Of a stretch of DNA of 64,000 nt, positions 42,270 through 50,824 are shown piece after piece; positions within the stretch are counted from its first letter, which is position 1, and every line of letters begins with the position of its first letter. The stretch is from Chloroflexota bacterium (GTDB lineage: Bacteria > Chloroflexota > Anaerolineae > Anaerolineales > Anaerolineaceae). The translations under genes were made by a program, and so were the position numbers. A model generated the notes under the pieces. That model was not told where the DNA came from and did no database searches. It saw only the letters and a list, made by a program, of their open reading frames with translations. The stretch is taken from positions 87,034-151,033 of the forward strand of contig JAMCRR010000035.1 of NCBI GenBank assembly GCA_023381565.1, in the 5' to 3' direction.

Positions 42270-42762
42270 CGGTTGTTCCTTCCTTGGAAACCACATCCTC
42301 CGGAATGGCAACGCTCAAGTCATCCAGCAGCGCGGGGTCATCAACAACTGTGTCGGCCATTCTTCCACCTTCCCGGTCTCTGCCTTTGTGTGAAGCGCGC
42401 AAAACACCTCGTTCCACCAGGTCCTGACGGACGCGGGCGCCAGCTTCCCATTCGATATTGCGCAGGAATTCGACCTCCTCGGCTACAACCTCGAAAACCT
42501 GAGTGCCCTTGCGCGTCTTGCGTTGCTGGATGTGGCCAATCACTCCCAACCGGCTACCCTTGCGTACGTGCCCGTAGACCAGCTCAGCCAGCGGCCCATA
42601 CACGCACACGCGCACCCCATTCACCGATGCAGCCCCGACCACACCTTTGATCATCAGGTACAGGCGTAGATATTGGACATCCTTCGAGTCCAGATGAAAG
42701 TTGTCGTAATAAATGTCGCCGGTAATGTCGCCTTTGATCCAGGCCAGGTTATTCCTTGCCAC
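42262..42762 (-). CDS. SSB-like OB-fold protein, first gene of the Tad/VirB4-like operon
   Basis: 166 residues from GTG 42762, which has AAGGAG nine bases upstream; a TTG at 42771 has no spacing. The OB fold reads GDITGDIYYDNF, YLRLYLMIKG, VRVCVYGPLAELVYGHVRKGSRLGVIGHIQQRKTRKGTQVFEVVAEEVEFL, which follows the SSB pattern. The C-terminal tail is acidic but lacks the usual Pro-Phe tip. It probably binds single-stranded DNA, which points to DNA handling by this operon. Confidence 0.72.
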   Translation of the reverse strand: MARNNLAWIKGDITGDIYYDNFHLDSKDVQYLRLYLMIKGVVGAASVNGVRVCVYGPLAELVYGHVRKGSRLGVIGHIQQRKTRKGTQVFEVVAEEVEFLRNIEWEAGARVRQDLVERGVLRASHKGRDREGGRMADTVVDDPALLDDLSVAIPEDVVSKEGTTDG

Positions 42763-42810
42763 GCCGTGCAACTCCTTGCTGGGGTAAGGTCGTGTAGTTC
42801 GTGTATGTTG

Positions 42811-42901
42811 ATTTTATGAAAAATGGGATGTAAAAGCGATGGACAGGTGTCCCGTGAGGATGAGGGCATGTGTCCCGTGGAAGTAGGGACAAATGTCCCG
42901 T
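42811..42901 (-). promoter_or_regulatory. Predicted activator-dependent promoter with three 23-bp-spaced palindromes
   Basis: Copies of GGGACA-N2-TGTCCC (first degenerate at the ends, second imperfect, third perfect) have centres at 42846.5, 42869.5 and 42892.5, exactly 23 bp apart. On the minus strand a -10-like TAAAAT lies at 42811-42816, so the nearest site is centred at about -42.5. No good -35 hexamer is seen. It lies 50-140 bp upstream of the first gene of the Tad/VirB4-like operon. The same arrangement occurs at 50825-50892. Confidence 0.65.
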
Positions 42902-43000
42902 TAATCTTGCTATTACTGGTTTTGGATTCTTATCGGACCAATATGAAATCGACGATTAGGGCGATATAAGCTTTTATGGGTTCTGACTAAGCGTATTTGG

Positions 43001-43477
43001 TTAGGTGGATGCAACTTTTTGCTCGCTATCGCCTAAGTCCTCTTTGACGAGTGTAATTCCTTCTACATGCGACCCTGCACTTCTAATTGATACGGTTCCT
43101 AATACCCCCGGATTAATATCAATCAATTTCCTGAGGAAAGCGTCATCATACTCTTTATTTACAGTTGACCGTATTCTATTAAAACTCGCTCTATTCCCAT
43201 CCATTTTATTAAGCCTGACTATAATATGACGGACTGCCCGCCTTTGCTTCTCTTCTGGCGGATCAACCAATTTCATAATCAAAATACCGATGATATAAAA
43301 CAAAATGAAAACAATAAAGGCGGTGGTCTTTAAAGAATTTTCTACAGCTAAGGAATTTAGAGTAATTAACCAGGGCGCAAATAGAATTGGTACCAAGATT
43401 AAAGATATGATAATTAAATCTATTACATATATTTCATGGATCAGGTCACGAACTGTGCGGGCATCCTTTAAGTCCAT
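43001..43477 (-). CDS. Two-TM protein of unknown function in the AT-rich cargo region
   Basis: 158 residues from ATG 43477, preceded by GGAAGGAG. Two membrane helices (about 18-40 and 52-72), then a cytoplasmic domain of about 80 residues with mixed charge. No family recognised. AT-rich compared with the Tad operon, suggesting separate origin. Next to a SieB-like gene in the same direction. Confidence 0.55.
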   Translation of the reverse strand: MDLKDARTVRDLIHEIYVIDLIIISLILVPILFAPWLITLNSLAVENSLKTTAFIVFILFYIIGILIMKLVDPPEEKQRRAVRHIIVRLNKMDGNRASFNRIRSTVNKEYDDAFLRKLIDINPGVLGTVSIRSAGSHVEGITLVKEDLGDSEQKVAST

Positions 43478-43498
43478 TACCACTCCTTCCACCTCAAC

Positions 43499-44038
43499 CT
43501 ATTTGGCTAGTATTTCTGGATGTGCTTTTAGATATTTAAAAACCCAAGGTTGAATATTGAAGTCTGTGTACATCCCATCGTCAACCCTAGGATACCTTTC
43601 AAAAAAACTGATATTGGTGGGCAAATATACGATCCCGGCGTTCATTAATTCGCCTACTGTCCCATCTCTGTAATCCAGACTCCTAGTTCTAGTTTCATTT
43701 TCAATGAAAGATCGGAGGATTTCCTTTTGTGATGGGGTCAGGTGAGTAAACCACTCTTTATATCGTTTTTCTTTTTGGTATTGATCGAATCTCCTCTTTA
43801 ACCAGTTATATATCCACTTAAATACTTCTGCGGCAGGAAAAGAAAAAAACAATGCTCCAAAGAATAAGAACCCTAGACCAAAATAGGAGCGAAATTGTGT
43901 CTGTATTGTATCAAGACCAAGGGTTTTAAAAAAGTCGCTTCCACCAAATAGGAAAGCACCACATATAATAGTTAATGCTAACAAGATTCTTGGGGAGAAC
44001 TTAGACCAATCAGTTAAATTACTAAGGAATTTTTCCAC
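43499..44038 (-). CDS. SieB-like superinfection-exclusion family protein
   Basis: 179 residues from GTG 44038. Two membrane helices (about 18-35 and 50-75) and a soluble domain with HLTPSQKEILRSFIENETRTRSLDYRDGTVGELMNAGIVY and FNIQPWVFKYLKAHPEIL. This spacing and the NIQPW block match superinfection exclusion protein B, known from lambdoid phages and many bacterial islands. In lambda, SieB blocks growth of other phages; here that role is inferred. Confidence 0.75.
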   Translation of the reverse strand: MEKFLSNLTDWSKFSPRILLALTIICGAFLFGGSDFFKTLGLDTIQTQFRSYFGLGFLFFGALFFSFPAAEVFKWIYNWLKRRFDQYQKEKRYKEWFTHLTPSQKEILRSFIENETRTRSLDYRDGTVGELMNAGIVYLPTNISFFERYPRVDDGMYTDFNIQPWVFKYLKAHPEILAK

Positions 44039-44079
44039 GGGGCCACCCTTATGACTTAATTATATCTCTAGTTCTAAAG

Positions 44080-44882
44080 CTACACTTCTTTTTTGGTTTC
44101 TAACCTTTGAAGTAATTCGAGATCCGAGTCAGCATTTTCAAGATCCAGAATTTCATCAATTATTTCTTCGACTTGTACTATCCGGTCAGCTTTCTCTAAT
44201 AAGAAAACTTGCAACTGTTCAATCATGCCCACGAATGACAGCAAGTCCTTGCTCAACTGCTTGACTTCGGAAATAGTCACAAGTGAATCTGTCCCGTCAT
44301 CTGTATAGGAAGAAACAAATACTGTTCGTTCTATCCGTTCTTTAATCGTAAATAGCCTCGAAACTATTTCTAACTCTAACATGTTGGAATATTTTGAAAG
44401 CAGTTCGTCAATCTTGTCGATATACTTGCGTAAAATATCTAATACATCCTTCTTGTGGCGAAATACCTTATACATTATCTTTTCAGATAATTCGGTAGAC
44501 TCTTGGTCGTACTTTTCGTTCGTTATGAATAAAGGAGATCCGCTTAAATCTCCAAAATAAAAAATATGTCCACATATCTTCATGTATTCATGTGGCAAGA
44601 TAGCGTAAATTAGATTTCCAGTAACAAGGACAACTTTAGTATATGCAAAATTTTTAGCAACTTTCCACTTTCTATCTTCTCGCCATTTCAACAATCTGTC
44701 TACTAAAAACACAGTAAGTAAAATTCCCACAACTTCTGACAATAAATTAAGGTATAGATCATGCCAATTTAGAGCAAACCAAGCGAATATTTGTGTGTAA
44801 TTGGTTATTACAAAAAAGCTATCACAATGAAAACGACAATAGCAGCAATTATTTTCCAATGATCTTTTATGAATTTCATCAT
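44080..44882 (-). pseudogene. Membrane protein gene of unknown function with a one-base frameshift near its start
   Basis: The clear frame runs 44859-44080 (259 residues): a membrane helix at about 38-55, then a helical cytoplasmic region. Its first 17 residues are an odd run of Cys, His and Tyr. A second frame from ATG 44882, with AAGGA upstream, encodes a normal start (MMKFIKDHWKIIAAIVVFIVIAF), then hits stop codons. Adding one T to the run of six at 44812-44817 joins both into a smooth two-TM protein of about 267 residues. So there is either a real frameshift or a homopolymer sequencing error. Function unknown. Confidence 0.6.
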
Positions 44883-44984
44883 GATTATCCTTGGAGAGTG
44901 GATACCTTGATTGTACTCAGATCTCCATTTCTTCTAAAAGTCAAACTGGATATAATGTAAATAATAGCTTTTGGAGGGAAACCC

Positions 44985-45485
44985 ATGGCAAGAAAACCCA
45001 AACGCAAAACGATAAAAAGATTTCCGACTTACGATCAATTACTTCCCATTGATCCAGATGAATTTAATACCGCCTTGAATTGGGTGCAAAATGTAGCAAC
45101 CCAAAAAGCCCAAGTCACAAATCCCACTGATATGGGTCTCAATCTAGACTTTGGTGATGGCCGTGTAGATCATATTACTTTTACCGACATCCCCATGAAT
45201 AGGATGATGATTGCTCTCAAAGAGCGTTATGAAGATGATCCCGACAAAATGTATAGTATCTCCATGAGGATATTTGCACTTTTTAAAATAATGCATGATC
45301 CTACTGTAGCTGATAAATGGATGAGGAAGGGTGAGGAAGAAGGTGTTACTGAAGTCCACCCAGGGGTAACAGATGCGGCGGCAACGGTTAGGTTGAACGA
45401 GGAAGGCTATTTCCCGCTTGATGAATTTCTAGCCAGGGTAAAAGAACTAGCCGATACTAAGTATAAAGATGAAGAACAGAAATAA
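44985..45485 (+). CDS. Hypothetical cytoplasmic protein
   Basis: 166 residues, basic N-terminus (about 1-12), otherwise charged, with no membrane helix. AGGGAAACCC precedes the ATG. No family recognised. It is followed after 8 bp by a small membrane protein gene in the same direction, so they form a pair within the AT-rich region. Confidence 0.6.
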   Translation: MARKPKRKTIKRFPTYDQLLPIDPDEFNTALNWVQNVATQKAQVTNPTDMGLNLDFGDGRVDHITFTDIPMNRMMIALKERYEDDPDKMYSISMRIFALFKIMHDPTVADKWMRKGEEEGVTEVHPGVTDAAATVRLNEEGYFPLDEFLARVKELADTKYKDEEQK

Positions 45486-45493
45486 GGTGAAAA

Positions 45494-45976
45494 GTGGGAA
45501 CTAGGGATATTCTAGATATTGTTCTGGCTATTGTTGCAGTAGCAAGTGTGATAGTCACGATTCTTACATATCGTGCCAGTAGAAAAGACAAACAACCTTC
45601 GATCAGGACAACGATAGGTCACGGTTGGCTTGGATATGATGGGGGAACTCGTCTTGCTAACTTCTCATTATTATTCTCTATTGCAAATTCTGGTGACAAG
45701 CCAATAAGGGTGGTAGAAGCCACCATTCTTGTTAAGAAATTACATGTTTTGATTCCTAGAGGTATACCGGGGACGCACAATCTACCTTTTGACCTGAGTC
45801 CTAGCGAAAAAGCCACGTTTTGGCTTGGCCTAAAAGAATTTAGTAGAGACCTTTACGACAAAGGGTGTCGGGGTAAACAAACTGTAAAAGCGTACTTTGC
45901 AGATACAGTTGGGAATGAATATATAAGTAAATCCTTTAAAATAGATGTCGATGAGTGGGCAAAAGGGAAGAGTTAA
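45494..45976 (+). CDS. Single-TM hypothetical protein
   Basis: 160 residues from GTG 45494 with AAGGTG before it. One membrane helix at about 6-27, then a strand-rich domain of about 120 residues (FSLLFSIANSGDKPIRVVEATI, an Ig-like look). No family recognised. It follows the gene at 44985-45485. Confidence 0.55.
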   Translation: MGTRDILDIVLAIVAVASVIVTILTYRASRKDKQPSIRTTIGHGWLGYDGGTRLANFSLLFSIANSGDKPIRVVEATILVKKLHVLIPRGIPGTHNLPFDLSPSEKATFWLGLKEFSRDLYDKGCRGKQTVKAYFADTVGNEYISKSFKIDVDEWAKGKS

Positions 45977-46076
45977 TTAGACTTCTATAAAGCTTATTTT
46001 CTTTAAACGTAGGGTCTTGTACCTGATGTTGGTCTAGCCGGAATAGTAACTTGGGCGGTGTTGGTGACAGATATTG

Positions 46077-47054
46077 TCACACATTTTGCCTGGCCACATC
46101 ATCTAACCAGCGTACAAGCTCCAACCAGGTATATTGCTTCTTCCAATCATTCTCTAACAAGTATCCACGATTCTTTGTCCATTCATCGGGGATTTCTAAA
46201 ATCATTGATCTCCTCCCCGACTGTTCAAGCCAGCTTCCTGCCTTATTGAGTATCGCAGGAAATAATCCTAGGCAATCTTTTGCAATAATAGGCTGAATCA
46301 ACACGCCTTTTTGCTGCCGATCCTGGAACCCTGCGCACAAAAAACCGATCGTTTTGCCTGATACTTCCATTGCTTTAATCCATCTGGAATATCTGGCAAA
46401 TCGCCCATACATTCTTTGCCATCCAGAAAGAAAATACTGGGTTTCAACGCTGCCTTTGATTCTCAGGACGGAGCCAGGAATGGTCTTGTCCTCGATTTCT
46501 TTGAATAATGCCCTATCTGAACGATTGATTTCTCGGACCGAAATCGAAGACAAGCTTGAATCATTGATTTCAGGTAAAGGTAAGGCATGTTCATAAACCG
46601 AATACTGATTGAACACTTCAAAATTTTGCTTGCTCAAATTTTGGAGCGATGCCGTATTTGTCTCCAGCACCTGCGCCATGGCAAATGGGAAACCGCGCTC
46701 AGTCATGCGTTCAAGACGGCGGACAAGCAGCGCCTGCCCGATGCCCTGTCGCCGGTATTCGGGATCAACCATTAAATTGGTGATCGACATCCGGTTATTG
46801 CGACCAATGTACATTCCACCACCGACCACTTTTCCATCTTTCTCAGCGACAAACCCTTCCCATTTGATACCGATCAACGCGGTCAACAACCGGTAAGGTA
46901 TCATTTTCCATCGGAATATCCTTCGGGTTTCCTGTTCGAAGTCCTCAGGAGTAATACCCGATGCCAATGTTTCCTCAGCGAAGGATAATTTCGAGATACG
47001 GATGAATTCATCGACATCTGTGTATTTAAAATTCCTGATTTTCAAGTCGTTCAT
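46077..47054 (-). CDS. GNAT acetyltransferase, two-domain
   Basis: 325 residues. The first GNAT domain (about 4-155) has ITNLMVDPEYRRQGIGQALL, the acetyl-CoA loop, then a second weaker GNAT-like half (about 165-325). It starts 38 bp after the histidine kinase gene and so is the last gene of the quorum-sensing-like operon. Substrate unknown; it might modify the peptide or a sensor, but this is only positional. Confidence 0.78.
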   Translation of the reverse strand: MNDLKIRNFKYTDVDEFIRISKLSFAEETLASGITPEDFEQETRRIFRWKMIPYRLLTALIGIKWEGFVAEKDGKVVGGGMYIGRNNRMSITNLMVDPEYRRQGIGQALLVRRLERMTERGFPFAMAQVLETNTASLQNLSKQNFEVFNQYSVYEHALPLPEINDSSLSSISVREINRSDRALFKEIEDKTIPGSVLRIKGSVETQYFLSGWQRMYGRFARYSRWIKAMEVSGKTIGFLCAGFQDRQQKGVLIQPIIAKDCLGLFPAILNKAGSWLEQSGRRSMILEIPDEWTKNRGYLLENDWKKQYTWLELVRWLDDVARQNV

Positions 47055-47092
47055 TTGGGCTCTCGTATTGAATTGAGGCGAGCTTGCCTTAT

Positions 47093-49480
47093 TTATATTG
47101 ATTCTGCAATCTTCAATTTTACGGAAACGGTCGTCCCATTTCCAGGCTCAGAGGTAATGTTCAATTTGGCTCCGATCATTGTGGCTCTTTCATTCATATT
47201 TAAGAATCCAAAGTGTACTCCATCGACCTGCCCCTGGCCTTTGCTCGAAATCCCAATGCCATCATCTTCAATCGTGAGCTCCAGGAAACCCTCGTCCTTT
47301 CGTGCGGTCACGATCACCTGGTCCGCCTGTGAATGTTTCAGAACGTTGAACAGGGATTCTTGAACGATCCTGTAAACGGAAGTTGCCTGTTCATCGGGCA
47401 ACTTGATCTCACCGCTCAAGCTATTTCGCCAATGGAATAGGAGTCTATCACCGGATAATTCCTTCATATCATTGACCAAATCGTTGAGTGCTATTATCAG
47501 ACCTTGATCCAACAAGCTGGGACGCTGTGCTTTGATAGTCTGTCTTAGCATCGTGATCGCGCGATCCACAAGAGCAGAAACCTCGGGGTCAGATTGCGTC
47601 AAACGCTGCTTTACAAAGAAGAGATTTTGCAACACCGAGTCATGTAAATCACGAGCAACCTTTTTTCGTTGTTCTTCATCTGAACGGACCAACTGTTGGG
47701 TTAAGCCCCTGAGTGCCTCAACAAGAATAATATTCGCTATGGATAATGCCGCCTGCTGTCCCACCGTGCTAACAATTTGGAGATCCTGGGTTGAATAAAT
47801 ATCTCCCACAGTACGGTCTCCCAAAATAAGAATGCCGTATAAAGTATCGTGATAAAAGATGGGTACAAAGATCTGAGCCCAATGAAATGGCTCCCAGCGT
47901 TCACTAGTTTCTGAGCCGACCTGATTCCAAATATATTGGGCGCGAACAGGCCTTTGGTCGGCTGATAATATTTGACATATCTCATCTGAAAGGGTAATGG
48001 AAAAAGCAATTTCTCCAGCCTCTTGAAGTTCGAGTTCATTATCTGCCAATAGTAAAAGGGCGCACTTCTCAACTTTCATTTCTGTGGGAAGGTCATGCAG
48101 CAGCAATTTTATAAATGCTGGGCGATCTATGGTCTGAGCCAGGCGGTTGGATATTCCAGAAGTAACTGAAGTGTAGTCGTAATAACTCCCATACAAAATA
48201 CGATCTACCTGCATTTGTAACTTTTTCTGAACGGTAGCGGATGGAAGAGTAATAAGCACACACAAAAAGCTGCCCACGACAGCAACCTGCGAAGGCAGAT
48301 TGAACGGGATCGAAATCAAACTCAAAATGATCATCGATGTGAACAAGATGCCCAGTGTCATCAAGAAAAGGACAATGGCCCGATTGATAATGAAATCGAT
48401 TTTTAACAGCTTACGTTGATAGATGACGTACCCATACGAAATCGGGACCAATATCATGAAAAGGATGCTGATATTACTTGGGATAAGGATGAATGGGCTA
48501 TTTCGACCAAATAGCAAGTTTGGAAGTTCGCTGACCAGAAAAAAGGGTAGAAAGCCTATCAGGGTTCCCAGAAATATAATGCCGGTCTGTCTCTTAATTT
48601 CTTTGTCCTTAATGAAGAAGCGGTTTTTCAATAACAAACCAATACTGAAGAGACAGGACAGATAAAATGGGATATTTATTGCCTCAGCAGTTATAGTGGT
48701 GCGGGGATATTGTTGATGAATCGCCATAAATATTTGCTGGGCTAGATACGAAATTGCTAGAATCAAGGATAATCCAAACAATATCCAGACTATGGAATTA
48801 CGGGTTCTATTCGAAAATGATGGAACGGGAAAATAAAGGTGAGCAGCTGTGGTGATGAAAATTGAAGCAGAGAAAGTTAGCATCGTCCATTCTGGCGCTA
48901 ACCATGCGGCACTGGTGTAGCCTGGTCCCGTGGTCGTGATTGCAACGCCGGCCAATACCCAAACGATGGCCACCAAACGTGCTCGAACATCAACTGGACG
49001 AGAAAAGAATAGGATGATCAATCCAAGACTGTAAATCAATAGGGAGAGAAGTTCTACGGGAATAATATCGACCAGGTAGCCGAGATGATCTGAATAACTA
49101 CCGACTTGAAGGGGGATCGTCAGGGTCTGTTGGCCTCGCCGGACAACATAAACTTCAATATCCCCAGGCCTCTTCGGTTGATGAATTGGGATATTCAAGT
49201 TCTTTATTTCACGTCCGTCTATTGTTTTTACGATATCCCCCACCCGAAGTCCCGCCTTTTCACCTGGCCCACCAGGATTGAGTTTGGCGATAACAGCAGT
49301 ATTCAGACTTTGATCGTCAAAATCCAACCAAACCCCCGTCACTGGCACAAAAACATAATAGCTAATGTTATAAAAAAGGATCAAGAGAAGCGTCAGAAAC
49401 GTGAAGCCAACTTGAAAACCTGTACTTTTGACAAATGTAAAGATTCTCGGGTACCTCGGATCAGATGTTGTTTTCATCAA
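47093..49480 (-). CDS. Multi-TM sensor histidine kinase with PDZ domain, ComP-like
   Basis: 795 residues. TM1 (about 17-40), an outside PDZ domain (about 48-130, with GPGEKAGLRVGDIVKTIDGREI), about seven more membrane helices (about 135-390) and a GAF-like region (about 420-590). A HisKA_3 dimerisation helix follows with the phospho-acceptor in VARDLHDSVLQNLFF (His about 612), then a HATPase with DDGIGIS and GFLNMNERA (about 680-795). This is the NarL-partner class of kinases. ComP of Bacillus is also a many-TM HisKA_3 kinase. It overlaps the ComQ-like gene by 20 bp. Confidence 0.85.
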   Translation of the reverse strand: MMKTTSDPRYPRIFTFVKSTGFQVGFTFLTLLLILFYNISYYVFVPVTGVWLDFDDQSLNTAVIAKLNPGGPGEKAGLRVGDIVKTIDGREIKNLNIPIHQPKRPGDIEVYVVRRGQQTLTIPLQVGSYSDHLGYLVDIIPVELLSLLIYSLGLIILFFSRPVDVRARLVAIVWVLAGVAITTTGPGYTSAAWLAPEWTMLTFSASIFITTAAHLYFPVPSFSNRTRNSIVWILFGLSLILAISYLAQQIFMAIHQQYPRTTITAEAINIPFYLSCLFSIGLLLKNRFFIKDKEIKRQTGIIFLGTLIGFLPFFLVSELPNLLFGRNSPFILIPSNISILFMILVPISYGYVIYQRKLLKIDFIINRAIVLFLMTLGILFTSMIILSLISIPFNLPSQVAVVGSFLCVLITLPSATVQKKLQMQVDRILYGSYYDYTSVTSGISNRLAQTIDRPAFIKLLLHDLPTEMKVEKCALLLLADNELELQEAGEIAFSITLSDEICQILSADQRPVRAQYIWNQVGSETSERWEPFHWAQIFVPIFYHDTLYGILILGDRTVGDIYSTQDLQIVSTVGQQAALSIANIILVEALRGLTQQLVRSDEEQRKKVARDLHDSVLQNLFFVKQRLTQSDPEVSALVDRAITMLRQTIKAQRPSLLDQGLIIALNDLVNDMKELSGDRLLFHWRNSLSGEIKLPDEQATSVYRIVQESLFNVLKHSQADQVIVTARKDEGFLELTIEDDGIGISSKGQGQVDGVHFGFLNMNERATMIGAKLNITSEPGNGTTVSVKLKIAESI

Positions 49481-50420
49481 TCACCTCATTGGCAATTGAG
49501 GGGATTCGCTCAAGGAATAGAGATGGAATCCTTTCCAGGATACGTTTTTCCCTGGATTGGGGAAGGGAACTTAGACTTTCTAAAGCACGGGTTTTCCATT
49601 GCAATAAGAGTTCTGATATCGCCTGGATCACCCCTGCATCCTGAAGTGAATTGCTCCACTCGGCTCGCGAACTTACGTTAGGGAAAACAATATCCTCTAC
49701 TCCGACGGTCATTAAATACAGGAGTAGGGGCAATGAAATCTCCCATTTGATTGCCTCTGAAGATTGGTTAAATGCATCTCGACAATCATCTATGAGCTGC
49801 AAGAGCACCCCAAGGGAAGTACCATAATCCCCCAAGGCCTCTGAAATCATTTTGTTAGCGCCAGCTGCAACAGCGCCGCCTTGCGTGGCGGCCCGGAATA
49901 CGCTGCCTGATTTCAATATGATATTTTCCCAATAATTATTTAAGCACAATTCGACCGGTACTCGTTCTTGCATTAAGTCCCGATGTTGTCCATAGGCAGC
50001 ATCAAAGCCACAGCTAGAAAGAATTCTTACAATTTGATTTGCTTTATTAGCGTCATGAATTGAAGTCAGTAAATGAAAGGAGGAGAAAATCAGGTTTGTG
50101 GCTAAATTTGATGCCACTTCAGGAGATGTCAAGAACTGATCGGATGTCAATTCATTATCTTCGACATTGTCCAGAATTTCAGAAGCAAGATTAAGAGAGG
50201 CCCAGGCAGACGCCAGAATAACACCATCGTCTACTGAACCACCCGCTGCCAGGCAGGCAATGACAGGTAGCACGATCTGCCAGGTCGGTATGGTCTGGAT
50301 GCGTGAAACAAGGAAATGAGTGAAATCCGAGAATGCCGACGACATCTCATCGGACTGGATTTTTTCAATGACGAGTAAAGCATATTCTTGGAATAACGGA
50401 TCCCATTCTGAAATTCTCAT
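49461..50420 (-). CDS. ComQ-like polyprenyl synthetase-family protein
   Basis: 319 residues from ATG 50420 (an upstream TTG frame is rejected as it reads through the terminator). All-helical isoprenyl synthase fold with LASEILDNVEDNEL as the first Asp-rich region (reduced to DNVED) and LLQLIDDCRDAF as the second (DDCRD). GGAVAAGANKMISEALGDYGTSLGVLLQ leads into the second motif. The weakened first motif and the genes around it (small peptide, ComP-like kinase, NarL-type regulator) point to ComQ, which attaches a prenyl group to a Trp of the ComX precursor. A chain-elongating prenyl synthase is the alternative. Confidence 0.72.
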   Translation of the reverse strand: MRISEWDPLFQEYALLVIEKIQSDEMSSAFSDFTHFLVSRIQTIPTWQIVLPVIACLAAGGSVDDGVILASAWASLNLASEILDNVEDNELTSDQFLTSPEVASNLATNLIFSSFHLLTSIHDANKANQIVRILSSCGFDAAYGQHRDLMQERVPVELCLNNYWENIILKSGSVFRAATQGGAVAAGANKMISEALGDYGTSLGVLLQLIDDCRDAFNQSSEAIKWEISLPLLLYLMTVGVEDIVFPNVSSRAEWSNSLQDAGVIQAISELLLQWKTRALESLSSLPQSREKRILERIPSLFLERIPSIANEVIDENNI

Positions 50421-50435
50421 ATGATTTCCCGTCTT

Positions 50436-50470
50436 AAAAAGCAAGAGGCATGATTGCCTCTTGCCTTTTT
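50436..50470. terminator. Bidirectional-looking hairpin between peptide and comQ-like genes
   Basis: Perfect 10-bp stem GCAAGAGGCA / TGCCTCTTGC with a 4-base loop (50441-50464). T-runs follow on both strands (50466-50470 on the plus strand, 50436-50440 read on the minus strand). It lies after the peptide gene and just before the comQ-like start, so it could reduce transcription into comQ. Confidence 0.75.
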
Positions 50471-50583
50471 ACCTTCAATCGCACCTTAAGAACAAATGAA
50501 ATTCAAACAATCAGGTCTCTTGCTTTCAACCAGATTGATTGAAATCATAACTTCCCGCCAGGCTCAATGATCCGCATTTCCGC

Positions 50584-50763
50584 TTAGTTAGCAACAAACC
50601 AGCCGCATTTGTCTGGAGTAACCGAGACTGCGTTTATTACAGTGAGGGAAATAAGCATGATTGTAGGCGATGCGAGAGTACGCATCAATGGTTTGTCTTG
50701 CGCCAACTTCTTACATGAGAGACTGAATGACCTGGCCAAATCTGTTACTTTTTTCTTATCCAT
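50584..50763 (-). CDS. Small precursor peptide, ComX-like candidate
   Basis: 59 residues, ATG 50763 to TAA 50584, with a strong GGAGGAAAT ribosome site. The N-terminal half is basic and polar (MDKKKVTDLARSF), the middle is hydrophobic, and the C-terminus is VSVTPDKCGWFVAN. It has a single Trp, five residues from the end, next to Gly and Cys. ComX precursors are 55-75 residues and are modified on one Trp near the C-terminus by ComQ. The peptide has no sequence similarity to Bacillus ComX that I can see; the call rests on size, the Trp and the gene order between a NarL-type regulator and a ComQ-like gene. Confidence 0.65.
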   Translation of the reverse strand: MDKKKVTDLARSFSLSCKKLAQDKPLMRTLASPTIMLISLTVINAVSVTPDKCGWFVAN

Positions 50764-50824
50764 ATTTCCTCCAGATATTGGTAGATTTTTCTGACAGTAA
50801 GACCTCTTGTTCCGGTTATCCTAT

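Noticed and set aside
42840-42901. 23-bp phased repeats as a CRISPR array
   Set aside because: Only three copies, spacers of 7 bp and a palindromic core; no cas genes nearby. Far better explained as binding sites.
44290-44297. Further TGTCCCGT match
   Set aside because: Single half-site inside a coding region without its palindromic partner; taken as chance.
50436-50583. A 20-codon minus-strand frame (MISINLVESKRPDCLNFICS) between peptide and comQ-like genes
   Set aside because: It has only a weak ribosome site and no conserved feature; the 59-residue frame upstream has a much stronger site.
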